Below are positions 8,778 to 18,131 of a DNA stretch of 64,000 nucleotides, in pieces (positions within the stretch are counted from its first letter, which is position 1; each line of letters starts with the position of its first letter). The position numbers and the translations under genes were made by a program. Source of the stretch: Hydrogenophaga sp. (GTDB lineage Bacteria > Pseudomonadota > Gammaproteobacteria > Burkholderiales > Burkholderiaceae_C). Location of the stretch: assembly GCF_026125785.1 (NCBI RefSeq), contig NZ_JAHCKL010000007.1:1-64000 (forward strand), written 5' to 3'. Below the pieces are notes generated by a model. It worked only from the letters and a program-made list of their open reading frames with translations, had not been told where the DNA came from and did no database searches.

Positions 8778-10283
8778 ATGCACAAGACGCCCGACTTTAC
8801 CGCCCCTCTGGTTTTCAACGACCCGGCCCTGGCCCTGGCCCAAGTGCGCAAGATCTACCAGGACAACGTGGACTTCTTGCGCCAGGCCATGCGCGACTAT
8901 GTGGCCGGCGGCCATTTCTCCGACGTGCACGTGCGGGCCTGCTACCCCTACGTGCGCTTGCACTCCCACAGCGTGTCACGGCAAGGCGAGCCCAACAGCC
9001 CGCCCTACAAGAAGCTGAGCTACGGTTTCGTCGCGGGCCCAGGCCGTTTCGAGACCACGCTCACGCGGCCAGACCTGTATGGCGACTACTACCTTGAACA
9101 GTTCAGCCTGCTGCTGGCCAACCATGGCGGCGAGCTGGAGGTCGGCACCAGCACGCAGCCCATCCCCATCCACTTCTCCTTCGCCGAGAACGACCATGTG
9201 GAAGGCAGCCTGGACGCGGCGCGCCGCGCGCTGATGCGCGACGTGTTCGACCTGCCCGACCTCACGGCCATGGACGATGGCATCGCCAACGGCACCCACG
9301 AGCCCGGCCCCGGTGAAGCACACCCGCTCTCGCTCTTCACCGCGCCGCGCGTGGACTACTCGCTGCAACGCCTGCGCCACTACACCGGCACCGCGCCCGA
9401 CTGGTTCCAGAACTTCGTGCTGTTCACCAACTACCAGTTCTACATCGACGAGTTCATCAAGCTCGGCCACGCCGAGATGGCGCGGCCCGACAGCGAGTAC
9501 GTCGCCTTCATCGAGCCGGGCAACGTGGTGATGCGCCGCACCGGCCTGGCGGCGCAACCGGAGGACGCCCTGGGCCATGCCCCGCCGCGCCTGCCGCAGA
9601 TGCCGGCCTACCACCTGATCCGCGCCGACCGCAGCGGCATCACCATGGTCAACATCGGCGTCGGCCCGGCCAATGCCAAGACCATCACCGACCACATCGC
9701 GGTGCTGCGGCCGCATGCCTGGCTGATGCTGGGCCACTGCGCCGGCCTGCGCACCAGCCAGCAACTGGGCGACTACGTGCTCGCGCACGCCTATGTGCGA
9801 GAGGACCACGTGCTCGACGAGGAACTGCCGCTGTGGGTGCCCATTCCGGCGCTGGCCGAGATCCAGTTGGCGCTGGAGGGCGCGGTGGCCGACGTCACAG
9901 GTGTGCCGCCGCATGAGCTCAAGCGCATCATGCGCACCGGCACCGTGGCAAGCACCGACAACCGCAACTGGGAACTGCTCCCCGACAACATGCCGCAGCG
10001 GCGCTTCTCGCAGTCGCGCGCCGTGGCACTGGACATGGAAAGCGCCACCATCGCGGCCAACGGTTTTCGCTTCCGCGTACCTTACGGCACCCTGCTGTGC
10101 GTGAGCGACAAACCCCTGCACGGCGAGATCAAACTGCCTGGCATGGCCAACCACTTCTACCGCGAACGCGTGGACCAGCACCTGCGCATTGGCATCCGCG
10201 CCATCGACATCCTGCGCGAAGGCGGCTCGGACCAGTTGCACAGCCGCAAGCTGCGCAGCTTCGCCGAAGTGGCGTTCCAGTGA
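8778..10283 (+). CDS. amn: AMP nucleosidase
   Basis: 501 aa, close to the E. coli Amn length. It hydrolyses AMP to adenine and ribose-5-phosphate. An N-terminal AMN-specific domain (DNVDFLRQAMRDYVAGG, YPYVRLHSHSVSRQGEPN) is followed by a nucleoside-phosphorylase-like catalytic domain (TMVNIGVGPANAKTITDHIAVLRPHAWLMLGHCAGL and the DMESATIAANGFRFRVPYGTLLCVSDKP stretch). The ATG at 8778 gives the canonical N-terminus. The short divergent gap implies that its promoter overlaps the MgtC-like gene's upstream region. Confidence 0.9.
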   Translation: MHKTPDFTAPLVFNDPALALAQVRKIYQDNVDFLRQAMRDYVAGGHFSDVHVRACYPYVRLHSHSVSRQGEPNSPPYKKLSYGFVAGPGRFETTLTRPDLYGDYYLEQFSLLLANHGGELEVGTSTQPIPIHFSFAENDHVEGSLDAARRALMRDVFDLPDLTAMDDGIANGTHEPGPGEAHPLSLFTAPRVDYSLQRLRHYTGTAPDWFQNFVLFTNYQFYIDEFIKLGHAEMARPDSEYVAFIEPGNVVMRRTGLAAQPEDALGHAPPRLPQMPAYHLIRADRSGITMVNIGVGPANAKTITDHIAVLRPHAWLMLGHCAGLRTSQQLGDYVLAHAYVREDHVLDEELPLWVPIPALAEIQLALEGAVADVTGVPPHELKRIMRTGTVASTDNRNWELLPDNMPQRRFSQSRAVALDMESATIAANGFRFRVPYGTLLCVSDKPLHGEIKLPGMANHFYRERVDQHLRIGIRAIDILREGGSDQLHSRKLRSFAEVAFQ

Positions 10284-10295
10284 ACGCCAGCGGCT

Positions 10296-11018
10296 TCAGG
10301 TATTGAGCTGCACCGAACGCCCGATGTAGAGAATCGGCCCGGTCGGGCGACCAGTGGGCGAGCCGTTGTAAGGCTCCAGCGTGATCTCGAACAGCTGGTT
10401 GGGCACCAGCGGCGGCAGCTTGTCGAGCTTGACCTCCAGCGGCTGCCCAGGCTGCACCAGCCCCAGTGAGACCGGTGCGTTCCAGTCGTCGGCCTTGGTC
10501 CAGAACTGCAGCGAGCGTTGCTCCGGCAACGCGGTGGTGGTGCCCAGGGGCACCAGCCGCAGCGTGTCGCGACCCTGGGTCTGCACCATCCAGCCTGGCG
10601 CGTTGCCGTTGGGTGGCACCAGCACCACCATGTACTGCGGCGCGGCCGGCGCGAACAGGCCCGTGGCGGGCCACAGCGCGGCCACCGATGCGGCGACGAA
10701 ACCCGTGGCCGCCACGGCGCGCCAGAAGTGGACACTGCGCCACCAGCGTTGCCAGGCACTCACGGTGTCCGGCCTCTGCGGTGCGCGGGCCGGGGCCAGG
10801 CCGTTTTCGATGCGCGACCACAGCGCCGGCGAAGGCTCCACCGGATCGGCCAGGCGGGTGAGCGGCAGCAAGCGCGCCTCCCAGCCATCCACCGCGGCCC
10901 GCAGCCGCGCATCGCGCGGCAGGCGCTCCTGCACCTCGCGCCGCCGCGCGGCGGACAGCGTGCCCACCACGTAGGCCGAGGCCAGCGCGTCGAGGTCGTC
11001 GTGCTCCGTCGTGCTCAC
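10296..11018 (-). CDS. Anti-sigma factor, RskA-like
   Basis: 240 aa, membrane anchored. The N-terminal cytoplasmic segment (LASAYVVGTLSAARRREVQERL) is a zinc-free anti-sigma domain. One transmembrane helix lies at ~100-120 (FWRAVAATGFVAASVAALWP), and the extracytoplasmic domain resembles the RskA C-terminal domain (QYMVVLVPPNGNAPGW ... LFEITLEPYNGSPTGRPTGPILYIG). It starts with GTG in a GTGA overlap with the sigma-factor stop, so the two are translationally coupled. It should sequester the adjacent ECF sigma factor until an envelope signal releases it. The inducing signal is not evident. Confidence 0.82.
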   Translation of the reverse strand: MSTTEHDDLDALASAYVVGTLSAARRREVQERLPRDARLRAAVDGWEARLLPLTRLADPVEPSPALWSRIENGLAPARAPQRPDTVSAWQRWWRSVHFWRAVAATGFVAASVAALWPATGLFAPAAPQYMVVLVPPNGNAPGWMVQTQGRDTLRLVPLGTTTALPEQRSLQFWTKADDWNAPVSLGLVQPGQPLEVKLDKLPPLVPNQLFEITLEPYNGSPTGRPTGPILYIGRSVQLNT

Positions 11019-11683
11019 GCGAGACACTCCCTGAGCGAAGCCAGACCCCGACGGATCCACGCCTTCACCGACCCCAGCGGCGCGCCCAGCCGCTGGGCGA
11101 TCTCCGGGTGGGTGCAACCATCCAGGTAGGCGTAGAGCACGCAATTGCGCTTGGCCACGTCCAGCCTGGCCAGGCAGTCGTCCAGCCGGCCCAGATCGGC
11201 GCGCAGCGCGAAGGCATCCACCATGTCCGGTGCTGAGGGCGGATCCTCGGCCTGCAAGGCATCCAGGTCCTGTTCGTCGGCCGACTCGGTGCGCGCGCCG
11301 GCACGCAGGGCGTCCAGGGCCCGGTGGCGCACGATGCTGTAGATCCAGCCGCGCCCGGTGCCGCGCCCGGCATCGAAAGAAGCGGCGCGGGTCCAGATGC
11401 TCATGAAGGCGTCGTGCAGCACATCCTCGGCGGTGGCGCGGTCGCGCACGATGCGCAGCGCCACGCCCAACAGGTAGCGCCCCTCGTGCTCGTACAGCCG
11501 GCGCAGCGCCGAACGGTCGCCTCGCGCGCAAGCGGCCAGGGCGTCGTCGTGGTCGAAAGATTCGGGCGCGGAGGCTGGCAAGGGCAGTTCAGCGGGATGG
11601 AAGGGGAAGCCGCGCCGCAGCGCATGGGCACCGCAGCGTGACGATGCGAGCCATCCTACCCGATGGATCGGCCGGCGGCGCAT
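11015..11683 (-). CDS. ECF-family RNA polymerase sigma factor
   Basis: 222 aa. Sigma region 2 is at ~50-120 (ALRRLYEHEGRYLLGVALRIV, AEDVLHDAFMSIW, GRGWIYSIVRHRALDALR) and region 4 near the C-terminus (RLDVAKRNCVLYAYLDGCTHPEIAQRLG, SVKAWIRRGLASLRECL). No region 3, as expected for group 4 sigma factors. The ATG at 11683 is preferred because GAGGGA lies 5 nt upstream and it is 25 bp after the DUF3455 gene. The N-terminal ~45 residues are not conserved. It resembles the SigK/RskA pairing, and the anti-sigma gene overlaps it by 4 nt. Confidence 0.85.
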   Translation of the reverse strand: MRRRPIHRVGWLASSRCGAHALRRGFPFHPAELPLPASAPESFDHDDALAACARGDRSALRRLYEHEGRYLLGVALRIVRDRATAEDVLHDAFMSIWTRAASFDAGRGTGRGWIYSIVRHRALDALRAGARTESADEQDLDALQAEDPPSAPDMVDAFALRADLGRLDDCLARLDVAKRNCVLYAYLDGCTHPEIAQRLGAPLGSVKAWIRRGLASLRECLA

Positions 11684-11708
11684 GGAGTCCCTCGCCGGCC
11701 GCTGGTCA

Positions 11709-12260
11709 TCAAGACGCTTTCCAGAGGATGTAGTCGGCCTGGTACTGCACGATCTGCCGTGCACCGGCGTTGCCCGCGCCACAGGCGGCGGCCGGAGCGA
11801 CCCCGCCCTTGGTGGCCACGCGCTGGGTGTAGGTCACACCGTTCATGGCACCGCTGCCCATCGCGGGGTTGGCCTTCACCAGTTGCAGCGGGATGTTGCC
11901 ATCGCCACCGGGCGCGACAGCCACCTGCGTGGCGGTGAACTTCGACCCGTCGTTGGCTTCCCAGGTCGCGGGCGGTCCGTAGTACTTGCCGACCTGTTTG
12001 CCCGAACGGTCCAGGAGCTTGGCGTCCGGCCCGACGAAGACCCACTCGAACTGGCCAGGCATGTTGGCCTTGGCACGGCATTCGTAGGTGATCTGGCCCA
12101 CGCCCACGGTTTCCCAGGCCACCTTGTGGCCTGCCGGCACTTTCACCGCGTCGGGCAGCGCCGCCTGCGAAAACGTCATGGCGGGGGCGCCCATGTTGGA
12201 CGAGGCGCAGGCGGACAGGGCGATCGCCGCAGCAGCGGCCAGGGAGGTCTTGATCAGCAT
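11709..12260 (-). CDS. DUF3455 domain lipoprotein
   Basis: 183 aa. The signal sequence ends in lipobox LSAC (~residue 18), followed by a DUF3455 domain (VPAGHKVAWETVGVGQITYECRA..., LLDRSGKQVGKYYGPPATWE, GVAPAAACGAGNAGARQIVQYQADYILWK). The function of the family is unknown; it is often seen beside ECF sigma factors. A GAGGAG Shine-Dalgarno precedes the ATG at 12260. It is the first gene of a three-gene unit with the sigma and anti-sigma genes, so it may be the envelope component that the sigma factor regulates or responds to. Confidence 0.8.
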   Translation of the reverse strand: MLIKTSLAAAAAIALSACASSNMGAPAMTFSQAALPDAVKVPAGHKVAWETVGVGQITYECRAKANMPGQFEWVFVGPDAKLLDRSGKQVGKYYGPPATWEANDGSKFTATQVAVAPGGDGNIPLQLVKANPAMGSGAMNGVTYTQRVATKGGVAPAAACGAGNAGARQIVQYQADYILWKAS

Positions 12261-12463
12261 GGAAAAACTCCTCAAAGATGGGTTGTGGACAGCAACGCAG
12301 AACACGTCACTGTCTTCACTACGCCCCAGCCGAGGGTTTGGATGCAGTCCGCCTCAAAAAAAGTTCACCCATGCCTCAGAGCAGCCCCTGGATCCAGGCC
12401 CGCGCCGGCATATCCGCCCATTGCGCCACACCGTGGCGCCATACGGTCGCCACGGAGCCGGCC

Positions 12464-13666
12464 TCAGGCCCGCCGGGGCCTGACCCGGGAAGCCGCGAGC
12501 TTGGCGTTGGCGCGGGCGGTGTCGGTGTCCGTTGCCCGGGCCAACGCCACCCCCATGCGGCGCTTGAGGAAGCTCTCGGGTTTGCCGAAGAGGCGCAGGT
12601 CGGTGCCGGGCACGCGCAGGGCTTCGTCCACACCATCGAAAGCGATGCCTTGCGCCTCCACACCGCCGTAGATCACGGCGCTGGCCCCCGGGTTGCGCAG
12701 CGAGGCATCCACCGGCAGGCCCAGGATGGCTCGCGCGTGCAGCTCGAACTCGCTCTGGTGCTGGGTGCACAAGGTCACCAGACCGGTATCGTGCGGGCGC
12801 GGGCTCACTTCGCTGAACCACACCTGGTCGCCCTTGACGAACAGCTCCACGCCAAAGAGGCCCTGGCCACCGAGGTTGTCCGTCACCGCCTTGGCGATGT
12901 CGCGCGACTTCTGCAACGCGGCCGGCGTCATGGGGTGCGGCTGCCAGCTTTCCACGTAGTCGCCACTGACCTGCACATGGCCGATCGGGTCACAGAAATG
13001 GGTCTGCACCTGGCCATCCGCGCCCAACGCGCGCACGGTGAGCTGGGTGATCTCGTAGTCGAAGTCGATGAAGCCCTCCACGATCACCCGGCCATGGCTC
13101 ACACGGCCACCCGCCATGGCGCAGTCCCAGGCCTTCTGCACGTCGGCCGGGCCGTCGATCTTGCTCTGGCCTTTGCCGCTGCTGCTCATCACCGGCTTGA
13201 CGATGCAGGGATAGCCAATACCGCCGTCGATCGCCGCCTGCAATTCGGCCAGCGAATCGCAGAAGCGGTAGGGACTGGTCGGCAGGCCCAGTGTTTCGGC
13301 GGCCAGCACGCGAATGCCCTCGCGGTCCATGGTCAGGCGCGCGGCGCGCGCGGTGGGAATCACCTTCACCACGCCCGCGGCCTCGAGCTCCTGCAGCATG
13401 GGCGTGGCGATGGCTTCGATCTCCGGCACCACCAGGTGCGGCCGCTCGGCTTCGATGAGCGCCTTGAGCTGCGCCGGGTCGCTCATGGTGATGGTGCGCG
13501 CATGGTGCGCCACCTGCTGGCCCGGCGCGTTCTCATAGCGGTCCACGGCGATGGTCTCGACGCCCAGCCGCTGCAGGGCAATCAGCACCTCCTTGCCCAG
13601 TTCGCCCGAGCCCAGCAGCATGACACGGGTGGCGGAGGGGGACAGCGGCGTTCCCAGCGTGGTCAT
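12464..13666 (-). CDS. purT: Formate-dependent phosphoribosylglycinamide formyltransferase (PurT)
   Basis: 400 aa ATP-grasp enzyme of purine biosynthesis. It makes formyl-GAR from GAR, formate and ATP, bypassing the folate-dependent PurN step. The N-terminal [21 protein letters not shown] is diagnostic, followed by ATP-grasp elements ([36 protein letters not shown]) and the [27 protein letters not shown] segment. It is transcribed on the same strand as psd, 54 bp downstream of it, so the two may share a transcript. Confidence 0.93.
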   Translation of the reverse strand: MTTLGTPLSPSATRVMLLGSGELGKEVLIALQRLGVETIAVDRYENAPGQQVAHHARTITMSDPAQLKALIEAERPHLVVPEIEAIATPMLQELEAAGVVKVIPTARAARLTMDREGIRVLAAETLGLPTSPYRFCDSLAELQAAIDGGIGYPCIVKPVMSSSGKGQSKIDGPADVQKAWDCAMAGGRVSHGRVIVEGFIDFDYEITQLTVRALGADGQVQTHFCDPIGHVQVSGDYVESWQPHPMTPAALQKSRDIAKAVTDNLGGQGLFGVELFVKGDQVWFSEVSPRPHDTGLVTLCTQHQSEFELHARAILGLPVDASLRNPGASAVIYGGVEAQGIAFDGVDEALRVPGTDLRLFGKPESFLKRRMGVALARATDTDTARANAKLAASRVRPRRA

Positions 13667-13720
13667 GTCGGTGTTCCTGTCTTCAAAAGGTGGTAAGGAC
13701 AGCGGCAGTCCGCTCTTCTT

Positions 13721-14578
13721 TCAAAGCGCTGCGCCCATGGCTTCGCCCATGCGCACGGCGGCCTCGGGCGCCCAGTCGGGGTTGAAAGCGATGGCGTCGC
13801 GCGGCCAGAGCAGGACCACGGTGGAGCCCAGCAGGAAGCGCCCCATTTCCTCGCCCTTCGCCAGTTGCACAGGCGCGTCGCCGTAGGTCCATTCGCGCAC
13901 CTGTCCCGGACGCGGCGGGTTCACCACACCATGCCAGGTGGTGGCCATGCTGCCCACGATGGTGGCACCCACCAGCACGAGCACGAAGGGCATGGGTGCC
14001 AGGCCCTCGCCACGCGGCAGGTCGAACACACAGACCACGCGCTCGTTGCGCGCGAACAGCCCGGGCACGCCCTGGGCGGTGGCCGGGTTCACCGAGAACA
14101 GCTCGCCCGGCACATGGATCATGCGACGCAAGGTGCCCGCCGCCGGCATGTGGATGCGGTGGTAGTCGCGCGGGCTCAGGTAGATGGTGGCAAAGGCACC
14201 GTCGTCGAACAGCGCGGCCAACGCGGCATCGCCTCCCACCAGCGCGCGCGTGCTGTAGGTGTGCCCCTTGGCCTGGTAGATCTGGTCGCGCGCGATGGCG
14301 CCGAACTGGCTGATGGCGCCATCCACCGGACAGATGAAGTCCGCCTGCGCGAGTGGCCGCGCATCGGCGCGCAAGGCCCGGGTGAAGAATTCATTGAAGC
14401 TCGGGTAGGCCGTGATCTCCGGCTGAGCAGCCTCCTGCATGTTCACGCCATAGCGCCGGACGAAGCGGCGGATGAGCGCATGCGTGAGGCCGCCGGCACG
14501 GGCATTGGCCACCTTGCCCGCCAGCGTGGTGAGCGCCTGCTTCGGGTAGATGTACTGCAGAGCAACGGACAAGGGCAT
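13721..14578 (-). CDS. psd: Phosphatidylserine decarboxylase proenzyme
   Basis: 285 aa membrane-associated enzyme that decarboxylates phosphatidylserine to phosphatidylethanolamine. The self-cleavage site LGST, near residue 250 (FLLGSTVVLLWP), generates the pyruvoyl group. Other family motifs are NEFFTRALRADARPL, VCPVDG-type residues (ICPVDGAISQFG), and SPRDYHRIHMPAAG with the conserved His. The length matches proteobacterial type I enzymes. Start at 14578 (MPLSVALQYIYPKQ). Confidence 0.93.
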   Translation of the reverse strand: MPLSVALQYIYPKQALTTLAGKVANARAGGLTHALIRRFVRRYGVNMQEAAQPEITAYPSFNEFFTRALRADARPLAQADFICPVDGAISQFGAIARDQIYQAKGHTYSTRALVGGDAALAALFDDGAFATIYLSPRDYHRIHMPAAGTLRRMIHVPGELFSVNPATAQGVPGLFARNERVVCVFDLPRGEGLAPMPFVLVLVGATIVGSMATTWHGVVNPPRPGQVREWTYGDAPVQLAKGEEMGRFLLGSTVVLLWPRDAIAFNPDWAPEAAVRMGEAMGAAL

Positions 14579-14680
14579 GGCGGATGGAAGAGAGGGATGC
14601 GGTCATGCCCCTGCGGGCAGCCCCGCATTGTAGGGGCGGCCCACCGCTGAAAGAGATCGGGGCAGGCACAATGCGCCCCC

Positions 14681-15616
14681 ATGAGTGCTTCTCTGTTCGC
14701 CTGCGACAACCTGGTCAAACGCTATGGCGGCAACACCGTCGTCGATGGCCTGAGCTTCTCCATCGGTGCCGGCGAATGCCTGGGCGTGATCGGGCCCAAC
14801 GGCGCGGGCAAGACCACCACCATCCGCATGTGCCTGGGCCTGATCGCGCCCGACGCGGGCCGCATCACCGCGTTCGGCCTGGACATGCCGCGCGACGCAC
14901 TGGCCATCAAGTCCCAGCTCGGCGTGGTCAGCCAGATGGACACCCTGGACCCGGACTTCTCCTGCGCGGAGAACCTGCAGGTCTACGGCCGCTACTTCGG
15001 CCTGCCCGCTGCCACCATCCGCGCGCGCATTCCCCAGCTGCTGGACTTCGCGGCGCTGTCCCACAAAGCCGAGGCCAAGCCCGGCGAGCTCTCGGGGGGC
15101 ATGAAGCGGCGCCTCTCGCTGGCCCGTGCACTGGTCAACGACCCCAGGTTGCTCATGCTGGACGAGCCCACCACCGGCCTGGACCCGCAGGCCCGCCACC
15201 TGATGTGGGAACGCCTGCAGCTGTTGCTGCAGCAAGGCAAGAGCATTCTGCTCACCACCCACTTCATGGACGAAGCCGAACGCCTGTGCTCGCGCCTGCT
15301 GGTGCTCGACCACGGCCGCAAGATCGCCGAGGGCCGTCCGCGCGAACTCATTGCCCAGCACCTGGAGCCGGACGTGATCGAGGTCTACGGCCAGGGCGCG
15401 CTGGAGCTGGCGCATGGCGCGTCACACGCCCCCCTGCGCGCCCTGGCCGCGCGCGTGGAGGTCAGCGGCGAAACCGTCTTCTTCTACACCGCGCAGGCCC
15501 TGCCCTTGCTGGCCGCGTTGAACGAACACCACCACCTGCGCACCCTGCACCGGCCCGCCAACCTGGAAGACCTGTTCCTCAAGCTCACCGGACGGCAGAT
15601 ACGGGAGGACGGATAG
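14681..15616 (+). CDS. ABC transporter ATP-binding protein, NodI/DrrA-like
   Basis: 311 aa. Walker A is GPNGAGKTTT (residues ~37-46), the signature is LSGGMKRRLSLARALVNDP, Walker B is LLMLDEPTTGLD, and the switch His is in LLTTHFMDEAERLC. The subgroup (NodI, DrrA, CcmA-like drug/polysaccharide exporters) is inferred from the partner permease, which starts 2 bp downstream. Outside rhizobia these NodIJ-like pairs have no defined cargo. Confidence 0.88.
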   Translation: MSASLFACDNLVKRYGGNTVVDGLSFSIGAGECLGVIGPNGAGKTTTIRMCLGLIAPDAGRITAFGLDMPRDALAIKSQLGVVSQMDTLDPDFSCAENLQVYGRYFGLPAATIRARIPQLLDFAALSHKAEAKPGELSGGMKRRLSLARALVNDPRLLMLDEPTTGLDPQARHLMWERLQLLLQQGKSILLTTHFMDEAERLCSRLLVLDHGRKIAEGRPRELIAQHLEPDVIEVYGQGALELAHGASHAPLRALAARVEVSGETVFFYTAQALPLLAALNEHHHLRTLHRPANLEDLFLKLTGRQIREDG

Positions 15617-15618
15617 AG

Positions 15619-16548
15619 ATGACCACCACACCCTCCGACAAACCGACAGCAAGTGGTGACACCTCCCAGAGCACCCTCGGTCCCGGCTCCGCCGGGCCGC
15701 AGGATGCGCCCCCTGCCAAAGGGGTCGCGCGCAGTGCGGCGGAGGTGTCCCACTTCGCACCACCGCGCCTGTCCATGCGCTGGTGGCCGGTGTTCCTGCG
15801 CAACCTGCTGGTGTGGCGCAAGCTGGCGGTGCCCAGCCTGGTGGGCAACATCGCCGAGCCGCTGATGTGGCTGATTGCCTTTGGCTACGGCATGGGCGCG
15901 CTGGTGGGGCAGGTCAACATGGGCACGCCCGACGGCACCGTGGCCGTGCCGTACATCCTGTTCCTGGCCAGCGGCAGCATCTGCATGAGCGCCATGAACG
16001 CCGCCAGCTTCGAGGCGCTGTACTCGGCCTTCTCCCGCATGCACGTGCAGAAGACCTGGGACGGCATCATGAATGCGCCCGTCAGCCTGGACGACGTGGT
16101 GCTGGCCGAAATGCTCTGGGCCGGCTTCAAGGCCCTGTTCACGGTGACGGCCATCCTGGGCGTGATGCTCGCGCTGGGCATCAGCCATTCGCCCAAGCTG
16201 CTGCTGGCCTGGCCGGTTCTGCTGGGAGCGGGCATCACCTTTTCGTGCATCGCCCTGGTGTTCAACGCCCTGGCCCAGGGCTATGACTTCTTCACCTACT
16301 ACTTCACGCTGTTCCTCACGCCCATGATGTTCCTCTCAGGCGTGTTCTTCCCGCGGGAGCAGTTGCCACTGGTGTTGCGGCACGTCTCGGACTGGCTGCC
16401 CTTGACGAATGCGGTGGAACTGGTGCGACCGCTGTTCATGGACCAGTGGCCCGCGCAGCCCTGGCTGCATGCGGTGGTGCTGCTGGCCTACGCGGTGGCC
16501 GCGTTCTGGCTGGCACTGGGGTTGACGCGTCGCCGCTTCGGCAAATAG
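15619..16548 (+). CDS. ABC-2 type transporter permease, NodJ-like
   Basis: 309 aa with six predicted membrane helices (for example PYILFLASGSICMSAMNAASFEALYSAFSRM and YYFTLFLTPMMFLSGVFFPREQLP, the latter a conserved ABC-2 motif). It partners the ATP-binding protein immediately upstream. The first ~52 residues are unusual: low-complexity, hydrophilic and encoded by a copy of the GC-rich palindromic element seen elsewhere in the window. The family N-terminus (MRWWPVFLRNLLVWRKL) begins at the internal ATG at 15775. That ATG lacks a clear ribosome site, so the longer product, coupled to the upstream stop, is kept with caution. Confidence 0.85.
   Translation: MTTTPSDKPTASGDTSQSTLGPGSAGPQDAPPAKGVARSAAEVSHFAPPRLSMRWWPVFLRNLLVWRKLAVPSLVGNIAEPLMWLIAFGYGMGALVGQVNMGTPDGTVAVPYILFLASGSICMSAMNAASFEALYSAFSRMHVQKTWDGIMNAPVSLDDVVLAEMLWAGFKALFTVTAILGVMLALGISHSPKLLLAWPVLLGAGITFSCIALVFNALAQGYDFFTYYFTLFLTPMMFLSGVFFPREQLPLVLRHVSDWLPLTNAVELVRPLFMDQWPAQPWLHAVVLLAYAVAAFWLALGLTRRRFGK
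15670..15751. repeat. Palindromic element inside a coding region, copy 2 (inverted)
   Basis: The reverse complement reads GGACACCTCCGCCGCACTGCG..., then a CCCTTTGGCAGGGGG block and GGCCCGGCGGAGCCGG. These are the same ordered blocks as the intergenic elements at 5.8, 42.75, 47.26 and 47.9 kb. Here it lies in frame within the 5' part of the ABC permease gene and encodes ~27 residues (GPGSAGPQDAPPAKGVARSA). Confidence 0.65.
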
Positions 16549-16578
16549 ACCACGCGGCAAGCCCTGCGCCTGAGGCGG

Positions 16579-16836
16579 TCAGTGCACCGTGTGCAGCGCG
16601 GGCTGGGCTTCGCAGTACAGCTCGCTACCGGTGTCGATGAACTCTTCCGCTTCGATCACGGCGTCGTAGTCGCGCGCAGCAACGTCGTACAGCTTGGGGA
16701 TCAGGGGCTTGTCCAGCGGGCGGCAGATACGGCCGCGCAGGCTGCGCAGATCGCGGCTGGTTTCCATGGCGCTGATCACGGCTTCCGGATCGAGCATCAG
16801 GACGAAAGGGTTCAGACGGGTAGCGATGGTGGACAT
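16579..16836 (-). CDS. Conserved small protein of unknown function
   Basis: 85 aa, predicted soluble, no signal peptide. Composition and codon use look like a real gene (STIATRLNPFVLMLDPEAVISAME, DLRSLRGRICRPLDKPLIPKL), and an AGGAAA sits ~10 nt upstream of the ATG at 16836. I do not recognise a functional domain. It is convergent with the ABC permease (30 bp gap) and lies downstream of the YbdK-like ligase gene on the same strand, separated from it by a strong stem-loop. Confidence 0.65.
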   Translation of the reverse strand: MSTIATRLNPFVLMLDPEAVISAMETSRDLRSLRGRICRPLDKPLIPKLYDVAARDYDAVIEAEEFIDTGSELYCEAQPALHTVH

Positions 16837-16982
16837 GGCAGCGGTTTCCTGAAGGTGAATGAGAGGGTGACAATCGCTTGTCGATGAAACAAACTGTACC
16901 CATGCCCCCCGCGCCGGTTAAGTCGGCGCACCGCCATATGCGCTGTAGGAACTTCCCTGACAAGAGGTGACGAGCCCCTACG

Positions 16983-17012
16983 CGCGGTCCGTGACATGCG
17001 TCACGGACCGCG
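16983..17012 (-). terminator. Perfect 13-bp stem-loop spanning the ybdK-like stop codon
   Basis: CGCGGTCCGTGAC, a 4-nt loop ATGC, then GTCACGGACCGCG form a perfect hairpin. Read on the minus strand, the first arm contains the TGA stop of the carboxylate-amine ligase gene. There is no T-run after it, so it is either a non-canonical terminator, an mRNA 3'-end stabiliser or a protein-binding palindrome. Confidence 0.5.
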
Positions 17013-18125
17013 GCGCAAAGCCTCCACGCTGGCGCGCACCACCGACTGCACGCTGCCACTCTCCTTGTACTGGTTGCGCAGAAAGGTGGCGTGGTTGCCC
17101 ACGCGCGCGGCCGTGCGTTCGATTTCGTCGAGTGCAGCCATCGAATCCAGCGCCGCTCCGTGCGGCGCGAGCTTGCGCAGCGTGGCCAGGATGTCCTCCC
17201 GGATGCTGATCTGCTCGCGCGTCTTGGGGTTGACCATCATCCCGTCCAGGCCGAAGCGGCAGGCCTGGAAGCGGTTGTAGGTGTAGACGAGGTAGTCGTC
17301 TTCCTCGGGCGGCGGCTCGCCGCGCTCGAGGAGGTGACGGCACAGCGCCTGCAGGTAGCAGGCCAGGCCCGCGGCACGCTCCACGGTCAGCGGGGTGTCG
17401 CACACCCGCAGCTCGATGGTGCCGTACTCGGGCTTGGGCCGGATGTCCCAGTAGAAGTCCTTCATGGACTTCACCACCCCGGTGGACTCCATCTTGGTGA
17501 AGTACACGTTGGCGAACTCCTCCCAGCTCAGCACGAAGGGCGCGCGCCCGCTCAGGGGAAAGGCGAACACCGAGTTCAGACGCGCCGAATCGAACAGCGT
17601 GTCCACGCCCTGGGAAAACGGCGACGAGGCCGACAGCGCAATGAAATGCGGCACGTAGCGGTTGAGCGAATGCAGCAGGAACAGCGCCTCGTCGGCGCTG
17701 GCGCAGCCGATGTGCACGTGCTGGCCGAACACGGTGAACTGCTTGGCCAGGTAGCCGTACAGGCCCGAGAGTTCCTGGAAACGCGGCTTGGAAAAAATGC
17801 GCTGCTCGAACCAGCGCTGGAACGGGTGCGTGCCACCGCCAGCGATCTCGATGTTGAGCCGGTCACCCGCGTTCACCAGCGTGTCGCGGATCTGCTGCAG
17901 CTGCGCCAGCAGCGGGCCATGCTCGCTCTGCACATCGGTGGCGATCTCGATCATGCTCTGCGTCATCTCCGGCGTCACGGTGCCCGGAAATGGCTTGCGC
18001 CGAAGCAGTTCCAGCAGATCGTTGGCGCTGCTGGAAAGATCGAGATCGTAGGTGTTGACGAGCTGCAGCTCGAGTTCCACCCCCATGGTGAGGGAGTCAG
18101 AGGACTTGAATGTCTCCAATGGCAT
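17001..18125 (-). CDS. YbdK-type carboxylate-amine ligase (glutamate-cysteine ligase-like)
   Basis: 374 aa member of the GCS2 family (E. coli YbdK has weak gamma-glutamylcysteine ligase activity). Recognised from [49 protein letters not shown] and [16 protein letters not shown]. In vivo the protein may ligate another amine or carboxylate. The start ATG lies 6 bp downstream of the antiporter stop on the same strand, so the two are probably co-transcribed. Confidence 0.87.
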   Translation of the reverse strand: MPLETFKSSDSLTMGVELELQLVNTYDLDLSSSANDLLELLRRKPFPGTVTPEMTQSMIEIATDVQSEHGPLLAQLQQIRDTLVNAGDRLNIEIAGGGTHPFQRWFEQRIFSKPRFQELSGLYGYLAKQFTVFGQHVHIGCASADEALFLLHSLNRYVPHFIALSASSPFSQGVDTLFDSARLNSVFAFPLSGRAPFVLSWEEFANVYFTKMESTGVVKSMKDFYWDIRPKPEYGTIELRVCDTPLTVERAAGLACYLQALCRHLLERGEPPPEEDDYLVYTYNRFQACRFGLDGMMVNPKTREQISIREDILATLRKLAPHGAALDSMAALDEIERTAARVGNHATFLRNQYKESGSVQSVVRASVEALRRGP

Positions 18126-18131
18126 GGTCGC

